This document shows positions 19,538 to 29,150 of a DNA stretch of 64,000 nucleotides, one piece after another. The translations under genes were made by a program, and so were the position numbers. The notes beneath the pieces are model-generated. The model did no database searches, was not told where the DNA came from, and saw only the letters and a program-made list of their open reading frames with translations. Positions within the stretch are counted from its first letter, which is position 1. Each line of letters opens with the position of its first letter. This stretch comes from Prochlorococcus marinus XMU1404 (lineage in GTDB: Bacteria; Cyanobacteriota; Cyanobacteriia; PCC-6307; Cyanobiaceae): the NCBI RefSeq assembly GCF_017696175.1, contig NZ_JAAORE010000001.1:558001-622000 (forward strand), read 5' to 3'.

Positions 19538-21454
19538 TTATTCTGTTCTACCTTTTTTTTCTATTAATTCATCCATTAATTTGTATAAATTAGGTAAATC
19601 GAAAATTCCTAAATTTGTTCCATCTAAAGCTCTTACGGCGACTGAATTGATTTCCTCTTCTTTATCTCCAATAACTGCAATTAAGGGAACTCTCCCAAGA
19701 GTTGCCTCCCTTATCTTATATCCTATTTTTTCATTCCTAATATCAACTTTTGATCGGTAACCATTATTATTTATTAATTCATTAAACTTTAAACACTTTT
19801 CAATATTTCTATCAGTAATGCTCAATAAAATTATTTGATAAGGCGCAATCCAAATTGGGAATTTTGCCTCATATTGTTCAATTAAAATTCCGATAAATCT
19901 TTCAAAGGATCCTAAAATTGCTCTATGAAGCATAACTGGATTTCTTTTTTCATTATCAATGTCTACATAAGTTGCATCCAATCTAATAGGCATTGAGAAA
20001 TCAACCTGAATAGTCCCGCATTGCCAGACTCTATTAAGACAATCTTTTAATGAGAATTCTATTTTAGGACCATAAAAAGCACCTTCACCAGGTTGGAGTT
20101 CCCATCTTAGGTTCTTATTATCTAGAGCTTTGGTAAGAGCTTCCTCTGATTTATCCCAAATCTCTTCACTACCTACCCTTTTTTTAGGACGAGTTGATAA
20201 TTTAATGATGATTTCATCAAAACCAAAAGTTTTGTAAACCTCGAAAACAAGATCTATAAAAGTTGACACCTCTTCTTGAATTTGTTCTTCTGTGCAGAAT
20301 ATGTGCGCATCATCTTGAGTAAAGTTTCTTACTCTCATTAAGCCGTGTAGTGCACCAGAGGGCTCATTTCTGTGACAAGAACCAAATTCAGCAAGACGAA
20401 TAGGTAAATCCTTATAACTTTTTAAACCTTGATTAAATACTTGAATATGGCATGGACAATTCATTGGTTTAATTGCATAAGTTCGATTTTCTGATGCAGT
20501 AGTGAACATATCGTCTCTAAATTTTTCCCAATGACCGGATTTTTCCCAAAGTGATTTATCAACAGCTTGTGGGGTTTTAATTTCTAAATAATCATTTTTT
20601 TTGAGTATTTCTCTTATGTACTTTTCCAGCACCTGGTAGATTGTCCATCCATTTGGATGCCAAAAAATCATTCCTGGAGATTCTTCTTGTATATGAAATA
20701 GTGAATGTTTTTTGCCAAGTTTTCTATGATCCCTTTTTTCCGCTTCTTCAATTCTTGTTAAGTAGTCATTGAGTTCTTTTTCTTTTGCCCATGCAGTTCC
20801 ATATATTCTCTGTAATGATTCATTCTCACTATTCCCTCTCCAGTATGAACCTGATAATTTAAGTAATTTAAAGTGTCTCAAATGTCTAGTATTGGGTACG
20901 TGAGGCCCTCTACACATGTCGATATATTCTTCGTGCTTGTATAAATTGATGAGGCTTTCTTCAGGAATTTCTTCAATTATTCGTAATTTAAAAGTCTCAT
21001 CTCTTTCTTTAAAAGTTTTAATTGCTTCTTCTTTAGAAACTTGTAAAATTTCAACGTCATAGTTTGTTTTTATTAATTTATTAATTCTATTTTCGATTTT
21101 TATTAAATCTTCAGGGGTAAATCTGTATTCAGAAAAAATATCGTAATAAAAACCATCTTCAATTACAGGCCCAATTGCCATTTTAATATCAGAGTAAATT
21201 TGTTTAACTGCATGACCAATAAGGTGAGCAAAGGAATGTCTTATTATTTCAATTCCTTCTTTATCTTTTGATGTGATGATTACAACTTTGGAATCTCTAT
21301 TTATTGGAATAGTTGCATCAAGAAGAACATCATTTACTTTCCCAGCAATTGTAGCTTTAGCTAATCCAGCGCCTATACTCTGTGCAATTTCTAAAATAGT
21401 TACAGATTTTTCGAAAACCTTTTTTGAACCATCAGGTAAGGTAATTATTGGCAT
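19538..21454 (-). CDS. thrS: Threonyl-tRNA synthetase
   Basis: ThrRS (638 residues) has an N-terminal TGS domain (about 1-60), the editing domain with [13 protein letters not shown] (near 72), and a class II catalytic core. The core shows [12 protein letters not shown], with a zinc-binding Cys, motif 2 near [12 protein letters not shown], and motif 3 at [18 protein letters not shown]. The anticodon-binding domain follows. The usual length suggests an intact, editing-competent enzyme. It is 3 bases downstream of trpS in the same direction. Confidence 0.97.
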   Translation of the reverse strand: MPIITLPDGSKKVFEKSVTILEIAQSIGAGLAKATIAGKVNDVLLDATIPINRDSKVVIITSKDKEGIEIIRHSFAHLIGHAVKQIYSDIKMAIGPVIEDGFYYDIFSEYRFTPEDLIKIENRINKLIKTNYDVEILQVSKEEAIKTFKERDETFKLRIIEEIPEESLINLYKHEEYIDMCRGPHVPNTRHLRHFKLLKLSGSYWRGNSENESLQRIYGTAWAKEKELNDYLTRIEEAEKRDHRKLGKKHSLFHIQEESPGMIFWHPNGWTIYQVLEKYIREILKKNDYLEIKTPQAVDKSLWEKSGHWEKFRDDMFTTASENRTYAIKPMNCPCHIQVFNQGLKSYKDLPIRLAEFGSCHRNEPSGALHGLMRVRNFTQDDAHIFCTEEQIQEEVSTFIDLVFEVYKTFGFDEIIIKLSTRPKKRVGSEEIWDKSEEALTKALDNKNLRWELQPGEGAFYGPKIEFSLKDCLNRVWQCGTIQVDFSMPIRLDATYVDIDNEKRNPVMLHRAILGSFERFIGILIEQYEAKFPIWIAPYQIILLSITDRNIEKCLKFNELINNNGYRSKVDIRNEKIGYKIREATLGRVPLIAVIGDKEEEINSVAVRALDGTNLGIFDLPNLYKLMDELIEKKGRTE

Positions 21455-21457
21455 GAA

Positions 21458-22474
21458 TTATTTCTCCATTTCGAAGAAACCTAATTTTGATTTAACTCTT
21501 TTTAAAGTCTGATTTGCTAAATCTTCAGCTTTTTCCTTCCCTTCATCAAGGATTTTATTTAATTGATAGGGATCATTAATTAATAATTTATACTTTTTCT
21601 GAATAGGTTCCAGAGATTCAATAAGTTGTTCTGTAATTAATTTTTTAAATGTCCCCCATCCAGTCTCTGAGAAATGATTTTCACATTGAGAAATTTCTTT
21701 GCCAGATAATATTGAATAAATCATCAAAAGATTTTTAGATTCTGGTCTCTCAGGATTGTTAAATTCAATTCCAATAGAACTGTCACTTTTTGCTCTTTTT
21801 ATTTTTTTTGTAATTATTTCAGGAGCATCTAATAAGTTAATACGACTCCCCTCATTAGGATCACTTTTGCTCATCTTTTTTGAACCATCAATTAAACTCA
21901 TTATTTTTGATCCATTCTTCATGATTATTGGTTGAGGGATTTTTAAAATATTTTTATCCTTACTAAATCTGGCATTAATTCTCTGTTGTGCAATATCTCG
22001 GGCAAGTTCAAGATGTTGTTTTTGATCCTCACCTACTGGTACAAAGTCTGCGTCATATAAAAGAATGTCTGCAGCCATTAGGATCGGATAGTCAAATAAT
22101 CCAATGGATACATTATTTCCCTGTTGTGTCGATTTTTCTTTAAATTGAATCATTCTTTCCATCCAATTTATTGGGGTCATGCAATTTAATATCCAACAAA
22201 GTTCTGAATGTGCAGAAATCTGACTTTGGACAAAAATTGAGCATATTTTGGGATCTATCCCACAAGCTAAGTACAAAGCCGCAGTAGAAATAGTGTTTTT
22301 AGATAATTCTTTGGGGTCATATGAAGCTGTGATTGCGTGCAAATCAACTACACAAAGAAATGTTTCATATTTATCTTGAAGCGTAACCCAATTATTTATG
22401 GCCCCAAGCCAATTACCAATATGTAAATCACCAGTTGGTTGAACTCCCGAAAGAATTCTTTTTTTATTTGCCAT
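21458..22474 (-). CDS. trpS: Tryptophanyl-tRNA synthetase
   Basis: TrpRS (338 residues) shows the class I signature SGVQPTGDLHIGNWLGAI near the start (HIGN form of HIGH) and KKMSKSDPNEG (KMSKS loop) near residue 205. The length is typical of bacterial TrpRS. Its ATG overlaps the end of the upstream RG-rich gene by 11 bases, which suggests translational coupling. thrS follows 3 bases later, so trpS and thrS form a tRNA-charging cluster. Confidence 0.97.
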   Translation of the reverse strand: MANKKRILSGVQPTGDLHIGNWLGAINNWVTLQDKYETFLCVVDLHAITASYDPKELSKNTISTAALYLACGIDPKICSIFVQSQISAHSELCWILNCMTPINWMERMIQFKEKSTQQGNNVSIGLFDYPILMAADILLYDADFVPVGEDQKQHLELARDIAQQRINARFSKDKNILKIPQPIIMKNGSKIMSLIDGSKKMSKSDPNEGSRINLLDAPEIITKKIKRAKSDSSIGIEFNNPERPESKNLLMIYSILSGKEISQCENHFSETGWGTFKKLITEQLIESLEPIQKKYKLLINDPYQLNKILDEGKEKAEDLANQTLKRVKSKLGFFEMEK

Positions 22475-22886
22475 CCTCTTCTACTTCGCTAGATTGGTTC
22501 TCTTCAGTTGATGTATTTTTTACAGGTCTTGCAAAGGGGTCAGGAGTTGTTCTTGTCTTTTCTTCATAAGGATTTTGTAATTGTCTATTCGGAGAAGAGT
22601 TTTTATTATTTTTAGCATATTCTGTGATTGATTCAATCAATTTTTCGTCTTTGATCATTTCGCTAAGTGTTCTTACAGAGAAACCCAGCACTGCAACGGT
22701 AGACCTTAATTGAAAGGTCTCTTGTATTGATTTAACAGCTTTCATTTCGTTATCACTCAATCTTATGCGAAATCCTCCTCCATCTCTTCTGCCGCCAGAT
22801 CTATCTCTGAAATTAGATCTTTCATTATTAGAACGAGTTCTGTAATTTTCTTGTCCAGGATTATTGCCGAAATTTGAATTAGACAT
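22464..22886 (-). CDS. Conserved hypothetical protein with RG/N-rich N-terminus
   Basis: The 140-residue protein begins with a disordered, Asn/Arg/Gly-rich stretch (about 1-40, including RDRSGGRRDGGGFRIRL). A folded-looking helical segment follows (LSDNEMKAVKSIQETFQLRS and beyond, about 41-90), then a polar, acidic tail. RG-rich stretches often bind RNA, so an RNA-associated role beside trpS and thrS is possible, but this is inference. No family is recognised with certainty. It heads the minus-strand group and overlaps trpS by 11 bases. Confidence 0.65.
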   Translation of the reverse strand: MSNSNFGNNPGQENYRTRSNNERSNFRDRSGGRRDGGGFRIRLSDNEMKAVKSIQETFQLRSTVAVLGFSVRTLSEMIKDEKLIESITEYAKNNKNSSPNRQLQNPYEEKTRTTPDPFARPVKNTSTEENQSSEVEEDGK

Positions 22887-23051
22887 CTTGATGTTTCTTA
22901 AGTTATTTAAATAGTTTATTAATTTAGCATCTTGTTATGCAATAAATCTTTTTAAAAGCCTTAAATTTTTATCTTTTGATTAACGACTTATGTAATTTCG
23001 CTTTTCTCATTCACAACTTGCACTAAAATAAAATTAGAAAAATAAAGTATT

Positions 23052-24386
23052 GTGCTTGATATTAGTAAAGACAACCTTTTAAAAGATTTCATAAGGTCCC
23101 CCAAAAAAAATCTTCTTATTATTTTATTATTGTTAGGTTTTGGGGAATGGTTTGTCAGTGACTTAATTAATTTTGCAGGAGGCTCAATAGGATTTTTTGC
23201 GTTGTGTTTGGGGGGATATTTTTACTTGAAAAATGATAAGCCTAAATTTAATGAGCCAAATAATTTAGATGGTTGGATAAATCTATGTAATGAAGATTTA
23301 AATTTTTTTGAAGAACTTGAAGCAACAAATGAATTAGAAAAACAGAATTCAAAAAGACAAAAAATGCTTGAATCGATTCTTAATAGATGCGAAAAAGAAA
23401 AAATAAGTTGCATTGGACAAAAAGATTATCAGAGTTGTCAGTCTGTTTTAAAAAGTCATTTTAAAGCAGATAAGTTTGACTTTGATTTATATAAAAAACT
23501 GCCTAAATACAATTCTTCTCAAGTTATTCCAGAAGGAGCTTTGAAGAGTGATGCAATTTTGTATTTTATAAACTTGCCTTTGTCGGCAAATGATTTTTTG
23601 TGGCTGAAAAAGTTTCCTAAAAATATGCCAATCTGGTTGGTGGCTTTAACTTCCAACGAAATAGAAGCCAAAAATCAGATAGAAGACCTAAAGTCTCAAA
23701 TTTCAAGTGACTTTATAAATAAAATTATTACTTTTGATGTGAATAAGAATGAAATAATAAATATACCTTTTTCGTTAAGGAAGTTTTTCATGAGTTCATC
23801 TAAAAATATTGAAAATACAAAAAAAAGGCTATTGAAAGAACTTCATATTGCCTTGCAATCTGAAATTGAAGGAATAAGAAGAATGCAATTAAAAGGTATA
23901 CAAAGAAAAAATCAAATTCTTGTCGCGACATCTGTTTTCTTATCTCCTATCCCATCAATTGATGTTATGGCAATGACAGTACTAAATTCATTAATGATTA
24001 AAGAAATTAAGTCTATATGGGGATGTAATTGGTCTCCTGAAATTTTAGATAAAGTATCTAAAGAGATTTTAAAGACTGCGATTGCTCAGGGAGTTATTGA
24101 ATGGAGTGGGCAGACTCTAATTGGCATAACAAAATTACATGGACCAAATTGGCTTGTTTCTGGAACATTTCAGGCTGTCAGTGCTGCTTATTTAACAAGA
24201 GTTGTATCAAGCTCTTTGGCTGATTTTATGGCAATAACAAAAGGAGTAGAAGAACCTGATTTGGACTTTATAAAGAAAAATTCTGAGAAAATTGTTGAAA
24301 AAGCTTTTGAAAAAGAAAAAATAAATTGGCAAGGATTTATTTCCGATCTTAGAAAACCACTTATGAAACTATCTTTTAGTTCATAA
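23052..24386 (+). CDS. DUF697-type membrane protein (YcjF-like, GTPase-associated family)
   Basis: This 444-residue protein starts at GTG 23052. Two N-terminal hydrophobic segments (about 17-35 and 38-57) are followed by a soluble, charged middle. The C-terminal region (about 280-400) has LVATSVFLSPIPSIDVMAM and IEWSGQTLIGITKLHGPNWL, which resembles DUF697 as found fused to GTPases in cyanobacteria. I see no Walker A or other GTPase motif here, so if it acts with a GTPase the partner is elsewhere. It reads toward the metal transporter genes, 20 bases ahead of them, and may be in their transcript. Confidence 0.7.
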   Translation: MLDISKDNLLKDFIRSPKKNLLIILLLLGFGEWFVSDLINFAGGSIGFFALCLGGYFYLKNDKPKFNEPNNLDGWINLCNEDLNFFEELEATNELEKQNSKRQKMLESILNRCEKEKISCIGQKDYQSCQSVLKSHFKADKFDFDLYKKLPKYNSSQVIPEGALKSDAILYFINLPLSANDFLWLKKFPKNMPIWLVALTSNEIEAKNQIEDLKSQISSDFINKIITFDVNKNEIINIPFSLRKFFMSSSKNIENTKKRLLKELHIALQSEIEGIRRMQLKGIQRKNQILVATSVFLSPIPSIDVMAMTVLNSLMIKEIKSIWGCNWSPEILDKVSKEILKTAIAQGVIEWSGQTLIGITKLHGPNWLVSGTFQAVSAAYLTRVVSSSLADFMAITKGVEEPDLDFIKKNSEKIVEKAFEKEKINWQGFISDLRKPLMKLSFSS

Positions 24387-24406
24387 TCTAAGGATGAAGG
24401 TTAAAT

Positions 24407-25306
24407 ATGAAAAAAAATATTATTTTTTTAAGTTTGTTACTTCTGCTTTCTCTTACTTCAGGCTCATGTAAGAGAATATCAAATAAAAATGAAAGTAAAG
24501 AAGTAATATTGGCAAGTTTCACTGTTTTGGCAGACATAGTTAGCAACATTACTAAAGATGATTTTATTGTTAGATCAATAACGAAACCTGGAGTTGAGGT
24601 TCATGGCTACCAGCCAACTCCAAGCGATTTGGTAAATGCCTCTAATGCTTTTGTTTTTATTGATAATGGATTTGGATTTGAATTATGGGCTGAAAAATTT
24701 GTTTCTAATTTAAAAGTTAAAAGAATTACTGTCGCGGAAGATTTAGATCCTATTTTTATCAGTGAAGATTTCTATAAAGGGAAACCCAATCCTCATGCCT
24801 GGATTTCTCCAAAAAGAGGGATCCTATACGTAGATATTCTCGTGGATTATTTATCAGAATTGAGGCCATCCAAAAGAACATTATTTGAAGAAAATGGAAA
24901 AATTTATAAAAATAAACTATCTAAATTAGATAAAGAATTCTCACTTTTTATTAATAACTTAAATAAAGAAAGGAGGTATCTAGTAAGTTGTGAAGGTGCT
25001 TTTTCATATCTAACAAATGATTATGGATTAGAGGAAGTTTATTTGTGGCCAGTTAATGCTGAGAGTCAAATTACTCCCAAAAGAATGACAAGAACAATCT
25101 CACTAGTTAAAGAAAAAAATGTCCCATCTGTATTTTGCGAAAGTACTGTAAGTAACGAATCTCAAATGGTTGTTGCAAACGAAGCTGGGGCTAATTTTGG
25201 AGGAAATCTTTTTGTTGATTCTTTATCTGATGATAGTGGGCCTGCTAGTTCCTATATAAAAATGCTTGAGCATAATTTGGATTTAATTAAAAAAGGGCTT
25301 TTTTGA
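24407..25306 (+). CDS. mntC: Metal ABC transporter substrate-binding lipoprotein (Mn/Zn family)
   Basis: This 299-residue cluster A-I binding protein has a lipoprotein-like signal (LLLSLTSGSCKR, Cys21). The likely metal ligands are in their usual places: His66 in EVHGYQPTPSD, His130 in PNPHAWISP, Glu196 in SCEGAFSYL, and an Asp in FVDSLSDDSGPA near 271-276. The His-His-Glu-Asp set and lack of a His-rich loop suit manganese better than zinc, but specificity cannot be proven by eye. The ATPase follows after 3 bases and the permease next, the mntC-mntA-mntB order known from Synechocystis. Confidence 0.88.
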   Translation: MKKNIIFLSLLLLLSLTSGSCKRISNKNESKEVILASFTVLADIVSNITKDDFIVRSITKPGVEVHGYQPTPSDLVNASNAFVFIDNGFGFELWAEKFVSNLKVKRITVAEDLDPIFISEDFYKGKPNPHAWISPKRGILYVDILVDYLSELRPSKRTLFEENGKIYKNKLSKLDKEFSLFINNLNKERRYLVSCEGAFSYLTNDYGLEEVYLWPVNAESQITPKRMTRTISLVKEKNVPSVFCESTVSNESQMVVANEAGANFGGNLFVDSLSDDSGPASSYIKMLEHNLDLIKKGLF

Positions 25307-25309
25307 ATT

Positions 25310-26074
25310 ATGGAATCAATCAATTATCAAAACTTTAGGATTGATGCAGAGAATATTTGTGTAGACTACAACGGTAAGGTGGCTTTGTATGATGCCAATT
25401 TAAGATTGAAACCTGGCCAGATTTGTGGGTTAGTAGGGATGAACGGCGCTGGTAAAACAACTTTTTTTAATGCTTTAACTGGCTTTGTAAATATTTCAAA
25501 GGGAAAAATTAGAATAAATGGAGAGTCTGTAAGATCTGCTCAAAAAGATCAGACAATTGCTTATGTTCCTCAGAATGAGGGGATTGATAGTCAATTTCCA
25601 ATAAGTGTTTGGGATGTAGTGATGATGGGAAGATATGGTTCGATGAATATTTTTAGGTGTCCTAGAGAGTCTGATGTTCAGGCGGTTAAAGATGCTATTG
25701 AAAGAGTTGATCTCACGGATCATTTATCTACACCTCTTGGAAACTTATCTGGAGGTCAGAGAAAAAGAACTTTTTTAGCTAGAGCAATTGCGCAAAGAGC
25801 GTCAATATTACTTCTTGATGAGCCTTTTTCAGGTGTTGATATAAGAACTGAGAAACTTATCTCGGAATTATTTATTCAATTTAAAAATGAGGGGAAAACT
25901 ATATTATTATCAACGCACGATATGATTCATGTCCGTGAATTTTGTGATTTGGTTCTTTTGATAAATAAAACTGTTGTAGCTTATGGCGAGACCTCTGAAG
26001 TGTTTACCCCTGAAAATATTACAACCACTTTTGGAGGGATCTCACCTGATTTCTTGTTTGGACCTGAATCCTAA
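25310..26074 (+). CDS. mntA: Metal ABC transporter ATP-binding protein
   Basis: The 254-residue ATPase shows Walker A (GMNGAGKTT, about 43-51), the Q-loop near YVPQNEG, the ABC signature LSGGQRKR, Walker B ILLLDEPFSGVD, and the switch His in LLSTHDM. It energises import of Mn or Zn with the flanking binding protein and permease. The start codon ATG at 25310 is 3 bases after the binding-protein stop. Confidence 0.93.
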   Translation: MESINYQNFRIDAENICVDYNGKVALYDANLRLKPGQICGLVGMNGAGKTTFFNALTGFVNISKGKIRINGESVRSAQKDQTIAYVPQNEGIDSQFPISVWDVVMMGRYGSMNIFRCPRESDVQAVKDAIERVDLTDHLSTPLGNLSGGQRKRTFLARAIAQRASILLLDEPFSGVDIRTEKLISELFIQFKNEGKTILLSTHDMIHVREFCDLVLLINKTVVAYGETSEVFTPENITTTFGGISPDFLFGPES

Positions 26075-26086
26075 ATTTTAAATTAT

Positions 26087-26959
26087 ATGGAGCTCTGTCT
26101 TTTTTTAACTTTAGATTCATTCATAACAGATCCTCTAACTCATGACTTTATGAGAAAAGCACTTCTTATGAGTTCATTAGTTGCAGCTGTTTGTGGTTTT
26201 CTATCAAGTTATTTGACTCTTAAAGGATGGGCTTTAATGGGAGATGCAGTGTCGCATTCGGTAATGCCTGGTGTTGTGGTTGCTTATGCATTAGGTCTTC
26301 CTTTCTCCTTAGGGGCATTTATTTTCGGAGTTGGTTCTGTTGCATTGATAGGGTTTATTAAGCAGAAATCTAGAGTTAAGGAAGATACTGTTATTGGGTT
26401 GGTATTTACTGGATTTTTCGCTCTTGGAATCGTTTTAGTTTCTAAGATTAAAAGTAACATTGATTTGCACTCTATTCTTTTTGGTAGTCCATTAGGAATA
26501 TCACTTTCAGATGTAAAACAAACTATATTTATTTCTTTATTGGTAGTAATCCTTTTATCAATCTTTAGAAAAGATTTAATGCTTTATTGTTTTGATCCTA
26601 GGCATGCAAAAACAGTTGGGATTAACGTACTTTTTCTTCATTATTTACTGCTCACATGCTTATCTTTGGCAGCTGTTGTGGGCTTGCAGTCTGTCGGAAT
26701 TATTTTGGTAGTTGCAATGTTGATTACACCAGGAGCTACAGCATATTTACTTACGGATAAATTTGATAAAATGACAATAATTTCAGTATTAAGTGCAATT
26801 ATCTCAAGCCTGATAGGAATCTATGTTAGTTTTTGGTTTGATCTTGAAACAGGTGGATCAATTGTCTTAGCACAAACTTTTATATTTTTATTTGCTTTTT
26901 TATTCGCTCCAAGATATGGAATATTTAAGTTAAAGAAATTATTTGCCGGGTATAAATGA
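26087..26959 (+). CDS. mntB: Metal ABC transporter permease
   Basis: The 290-residue integral membrane protein has about eight or nine helices and belongs to the ABC-3 family. Family motifs include GDAVSHSVMPGVVVAY near residue 55, LVVAMLITPGATAYLLTD near 205, and a Ser/Gly-rich inner-membrane loop. It forms the channel of the Mn/Zn importer. The downstream DUF4336 gene begins inside its stop (ATGA overlap at 26956-26959), so the two are translationally coupled. Confidence 0.92.
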   Translation: MELCLFLTLDSFITDPLTHDFMRKALLMSSLVAAVCGFLSSYLTLKGWALMGDAVSHSVMPGVVVAYALGLPFSLGAFIFGVGSVALIGFIKQKSRVKEDTVIGLVFTGFFALGIVLVSKIKSNIDLHSILFGSPLGISLSDVKQTIFISLLVVILLSIFRKDLMLYCFDPRHAKTVGINVLFLHYLLLTCLSLAAVVGLQSVGIILVVAMLITPGATAYLLTDKFDKMTIISVLSAIISSLIGIYVSFWFDLETGGSIVLAQTFIFLFAFLFAPRYGIFKLKKLFAGYK

Positions 26960-28128
26960 TAGTGTTGGAAGAAACTTTTAATAAAAAGTGGAATTGGTGG
27001 CCATTATTCCCCTTATATCCTTATGGAAAAAAGAAAACAATTTTAAGAGAATTAATTCCTGATCAAATATGGTCTTTGGAACAAATACAGGGATTATATT
27101 ATGTTGCGGTTCCAATAAGAATGACGGTAATAAAGGTTGACAATGGATTGATGCTAATAAATCCACTGCCTCCGACAAAAGAATTAATAAATGAGTTAGA
27201 AAAATTAATTATGATACACGGCAACGTAAAAACAATAATTCTACCGAGTGCCTCTGGACTAGAACATAAAATCGGACTGCCAGCTCTTTCAAGAATTTTT
27301 AAAGATGCAGAAATTTGGCTTTGTCCTGGACAATGGAGTTTCCCCATAAATCTACCTCTAGATTTTTTAGGAATTCCATCAAAAAGATCAAGAATACTGT
27401 TTGAGGAAGGTACTCCACATACAAACTCCTTTAAATGGTCTTCATTAGGTCCACTTAATTTAGGACTTGGAAGATATCAGGAGATAAGCTGTTTCCATTA
27501 TTCTACGAAAACTCTTCACGTAACAGATGCAATAGTTGGAATAGACTCTACACCACCTGAGATATTTAATTTTGATCCAACTCCACTTCTTTTTCATTCT
27601 AGAGAGAGAGGAGATGAGCCTTTAATTGACTCGATTGAACAAAGAAAAAAAGGATGGAAAAGGTTAGTCTTATTTTCATCTTTTTTGAAACCAGGTAAAT
27701 TAAATATTCCACCTTTAAAAAAAATATTAAAGTATTCATTCAAAAAAGATCTTAGAAATTGGAGATCTCATTTCGGTATTTATCCCTTTTTATGGGACGC
27801 AGATTGGGAATCCTCTCTTGTTGAAATAATGGGTAAAGACACTCCTAAGATTCAAATTGCACCAGTTTTACAAAAATTAATTTTTCCGCGTTCTAAAGAG
27901 GTTTTAATTATGTGGTTAGAAAATATCAAGTCTTTTAAAGATATGGAATATTTAATTCCCTCTCATTTTACTGCACCCATAAAATTTACAATAAATGATT
28001 GTCAAAAATTAATTGATGAAATTAATTCACAAAAATGGGACAAATCACCAGAAGATAATAAATTTTTGATAAGTTTGTACAAAAAATTGTTTGATCTAGG
28101 AATAATTCCTAAAGAAGTTAATCTCTAA
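26956..28128 (+). CDS. DUF4336 domain protein coupled to the metal transporter
   Basis: The 390-residue soluble protein has features of the DUF4336 family, which carries a metallo-beta-lactamase-like fold. VDNGLMLINPLPPTKELI is near residue 55, ASGLEHKIGLPALSRIF near 99, TLHVTDAIVGIDSTPPEI near 190, and the C-terminal YLIPSHFTAPI near 335. The His residues in SGLEHKI and PSHF could bind metal, though the classical HxHxDH motif is absent. It starts within the stop of the permease gene, so it is made together with the transporter. A metal-linked function is inferred only from that coupling. Confidence 0.7.
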   Translation: MIVLEETFNKKWNWWPLFPLYPYGKKKTILRELIPDQIWSLEQIQGLYYVAVPIRMTVIKVDNGLMLINPLPPTKELINELEKLIMIHGNVKTIILPSASGLEHKIGLPALSRIFKDAEIWLCPGQWSFPINLPLDFLGIPSKRSRILFEEGTPHTNSFKWSSLGPLNLGLGRYQEISCFHYSTKTLHVTDAIVGIDSTPPEIFNFDPTPLLFHSRERGDEPLIDSIEQRKKGWKRLVLFSSFLKPGKLNIPPLKKILKYSFKKDLRNWRSHFGIYPFLWDADWESSLVEIMGKDTPKIQIAPVLQKLIFPRSKEVLIMWLENIKSFKDMEYLIPSHFTAPIKFTINDCQKLIDEINSQKWDKSPEDNKFLISLYKKLFDLGIIPKEVNL

Positions 28129-28134
28129 AAAATA

Positions 28135-28470
28135 TTATTCTTCGATAGACATGTTTTCGTCATTTTTAAGAGTTTGTTCTAACTCTTTTCTTTGCTCCAT
28201 TTGCCTTAAGAAATATCCTGTCATCATTGCCGAAGATAGTAAATTGGCTATGTTTTCCTTTGAGGATGTTATTTTTACATCAAACTGATCTGAAGGGAGC
28301 ATTCCAAGAAGACCCTGAACATTATGTCTTATAATTTCTTGAATATCTTCACTAGCTGATGTTGCTACTCTTTGCAAAACTTCTGGTGATTGTTTTTGCA
28401 AGTATTGAATTAAATCATTATCATCATTCGGATCATTATTTTCAGTAGCAAGAAATTCTGGATTAAACAT
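28135..28470 (-). CDS. DUF760 family small protein
   Basis: The 111-residue acidic protein contains LIQYLQKQSPEVLQRVATSA, QEIIRHNVQGLLGMLPSDQF and a hydrophobic NIANLLSSAMMTGYFLRQME segment. This is the DUF760 pattern found throughout cyanobacteria and plant plastids. Its function is not established. The lepB gene is 45 bases upstream on the same strand. It converges with the DUF4336 gene, whose stop is 6 bases away. Confidence 0.75.
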   Translation of the reverse strand: MFNPEFLATENNDPNDDNDLIQYLQKQSPEVLQRVATSASEDIQEIIRHNVQGLLGMLPSDQFDVKITSSKENIANLLSSAMMTGYFLRQMEQRKELEQTLKNDENMSIEE

Positions 28471-28515
28471 TTCTACAACTTCAAGATATAAAAACCCTAC
28501 AACATCATGTACCCA

Positions 28516-29100
28516 TTAATCTAAATTATTAAGGGCAGGGAACCGAATAGGTCCAATTTTATTAAACGGCCAATATCTAAAAATAGCTTTACCAATAACC
28601 TTTTCATAGGGTAAAAATCCCCAAATATGTGAGTCCATACTGTTATTTCTATTATCTCCCATCACCCATAATGACTCTTCAGGGACAATAAAAGGCCCTA
28701 TAGAATAATTAATATTGTTGTCAAAAACGTAATTCTTTTGAGCGATATCGTTTAAGTAAAGGTTACCGTCTCTTACTTCTACCTTGTCTCCGGGTATTCC
28801 AATTACTCTTTTTATTAGTGCAGTATCTGCTTCATAACCAGCATTAATTAATTGTTCCGGAACGTTAAAAACAACTATTTTATTTTTTAATGTTGAAAGA
28901 TTTGACTTGGATGTGATTTTGGGAGTTACTTTCTCAACAAGAATTTTATCTTGTATTTGAAGAGTTGGAAGCATTGAACCGGATGGGATCCATCTTGGCT
29001 CTATAACCTGCCATCGTATAATTAAAGCTATAGATATCCAGATTAAAAGATTTTTTAAATCCTTTAATATTGAATTTCTTTTTTCTTGAGTTGTAGACAT
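28516..29100 (-). CDS. lepB: Signal peptidase I
   Basis: LepB (194 residues) removes signal peptides from exported and lumenal proteins. One membrane segment (about 17-34) precedes the catalytic domain. The nucleophile is Ser42 in IPSGSMLPTL and the general base Lys97 in TALIKRVIGIPGDKV. The box MGDNRNNSMDS lies near 147-157. The length is normal. It is divergent from menD with only 50 bases between starts, so both promoters must overlap there. Confidence 0.95.
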   Translation of the reverse strand: MSTTQEKRNSILKDLKNLLIWISIALIIRWQVIEPRWIPSGSMLPTLQIQDKILVEKVTPKITSKSNLSTLKNKIVVFNVPEQLINAGYEADTALIKRVIGIPGDKVEVRDGNLYLNDIAQKNYVFDNNINYSIGPFIVPEESLWVMGDNRNNSMDSHIWGFLPYEKVIGKAIFRYWPFNKIGPIRFPALNNLD

Positions 29101-29150
29101 GTTTTATTTAATTCAGTTATAAGAAAAATCCCAAAGCATTTATATAAATT

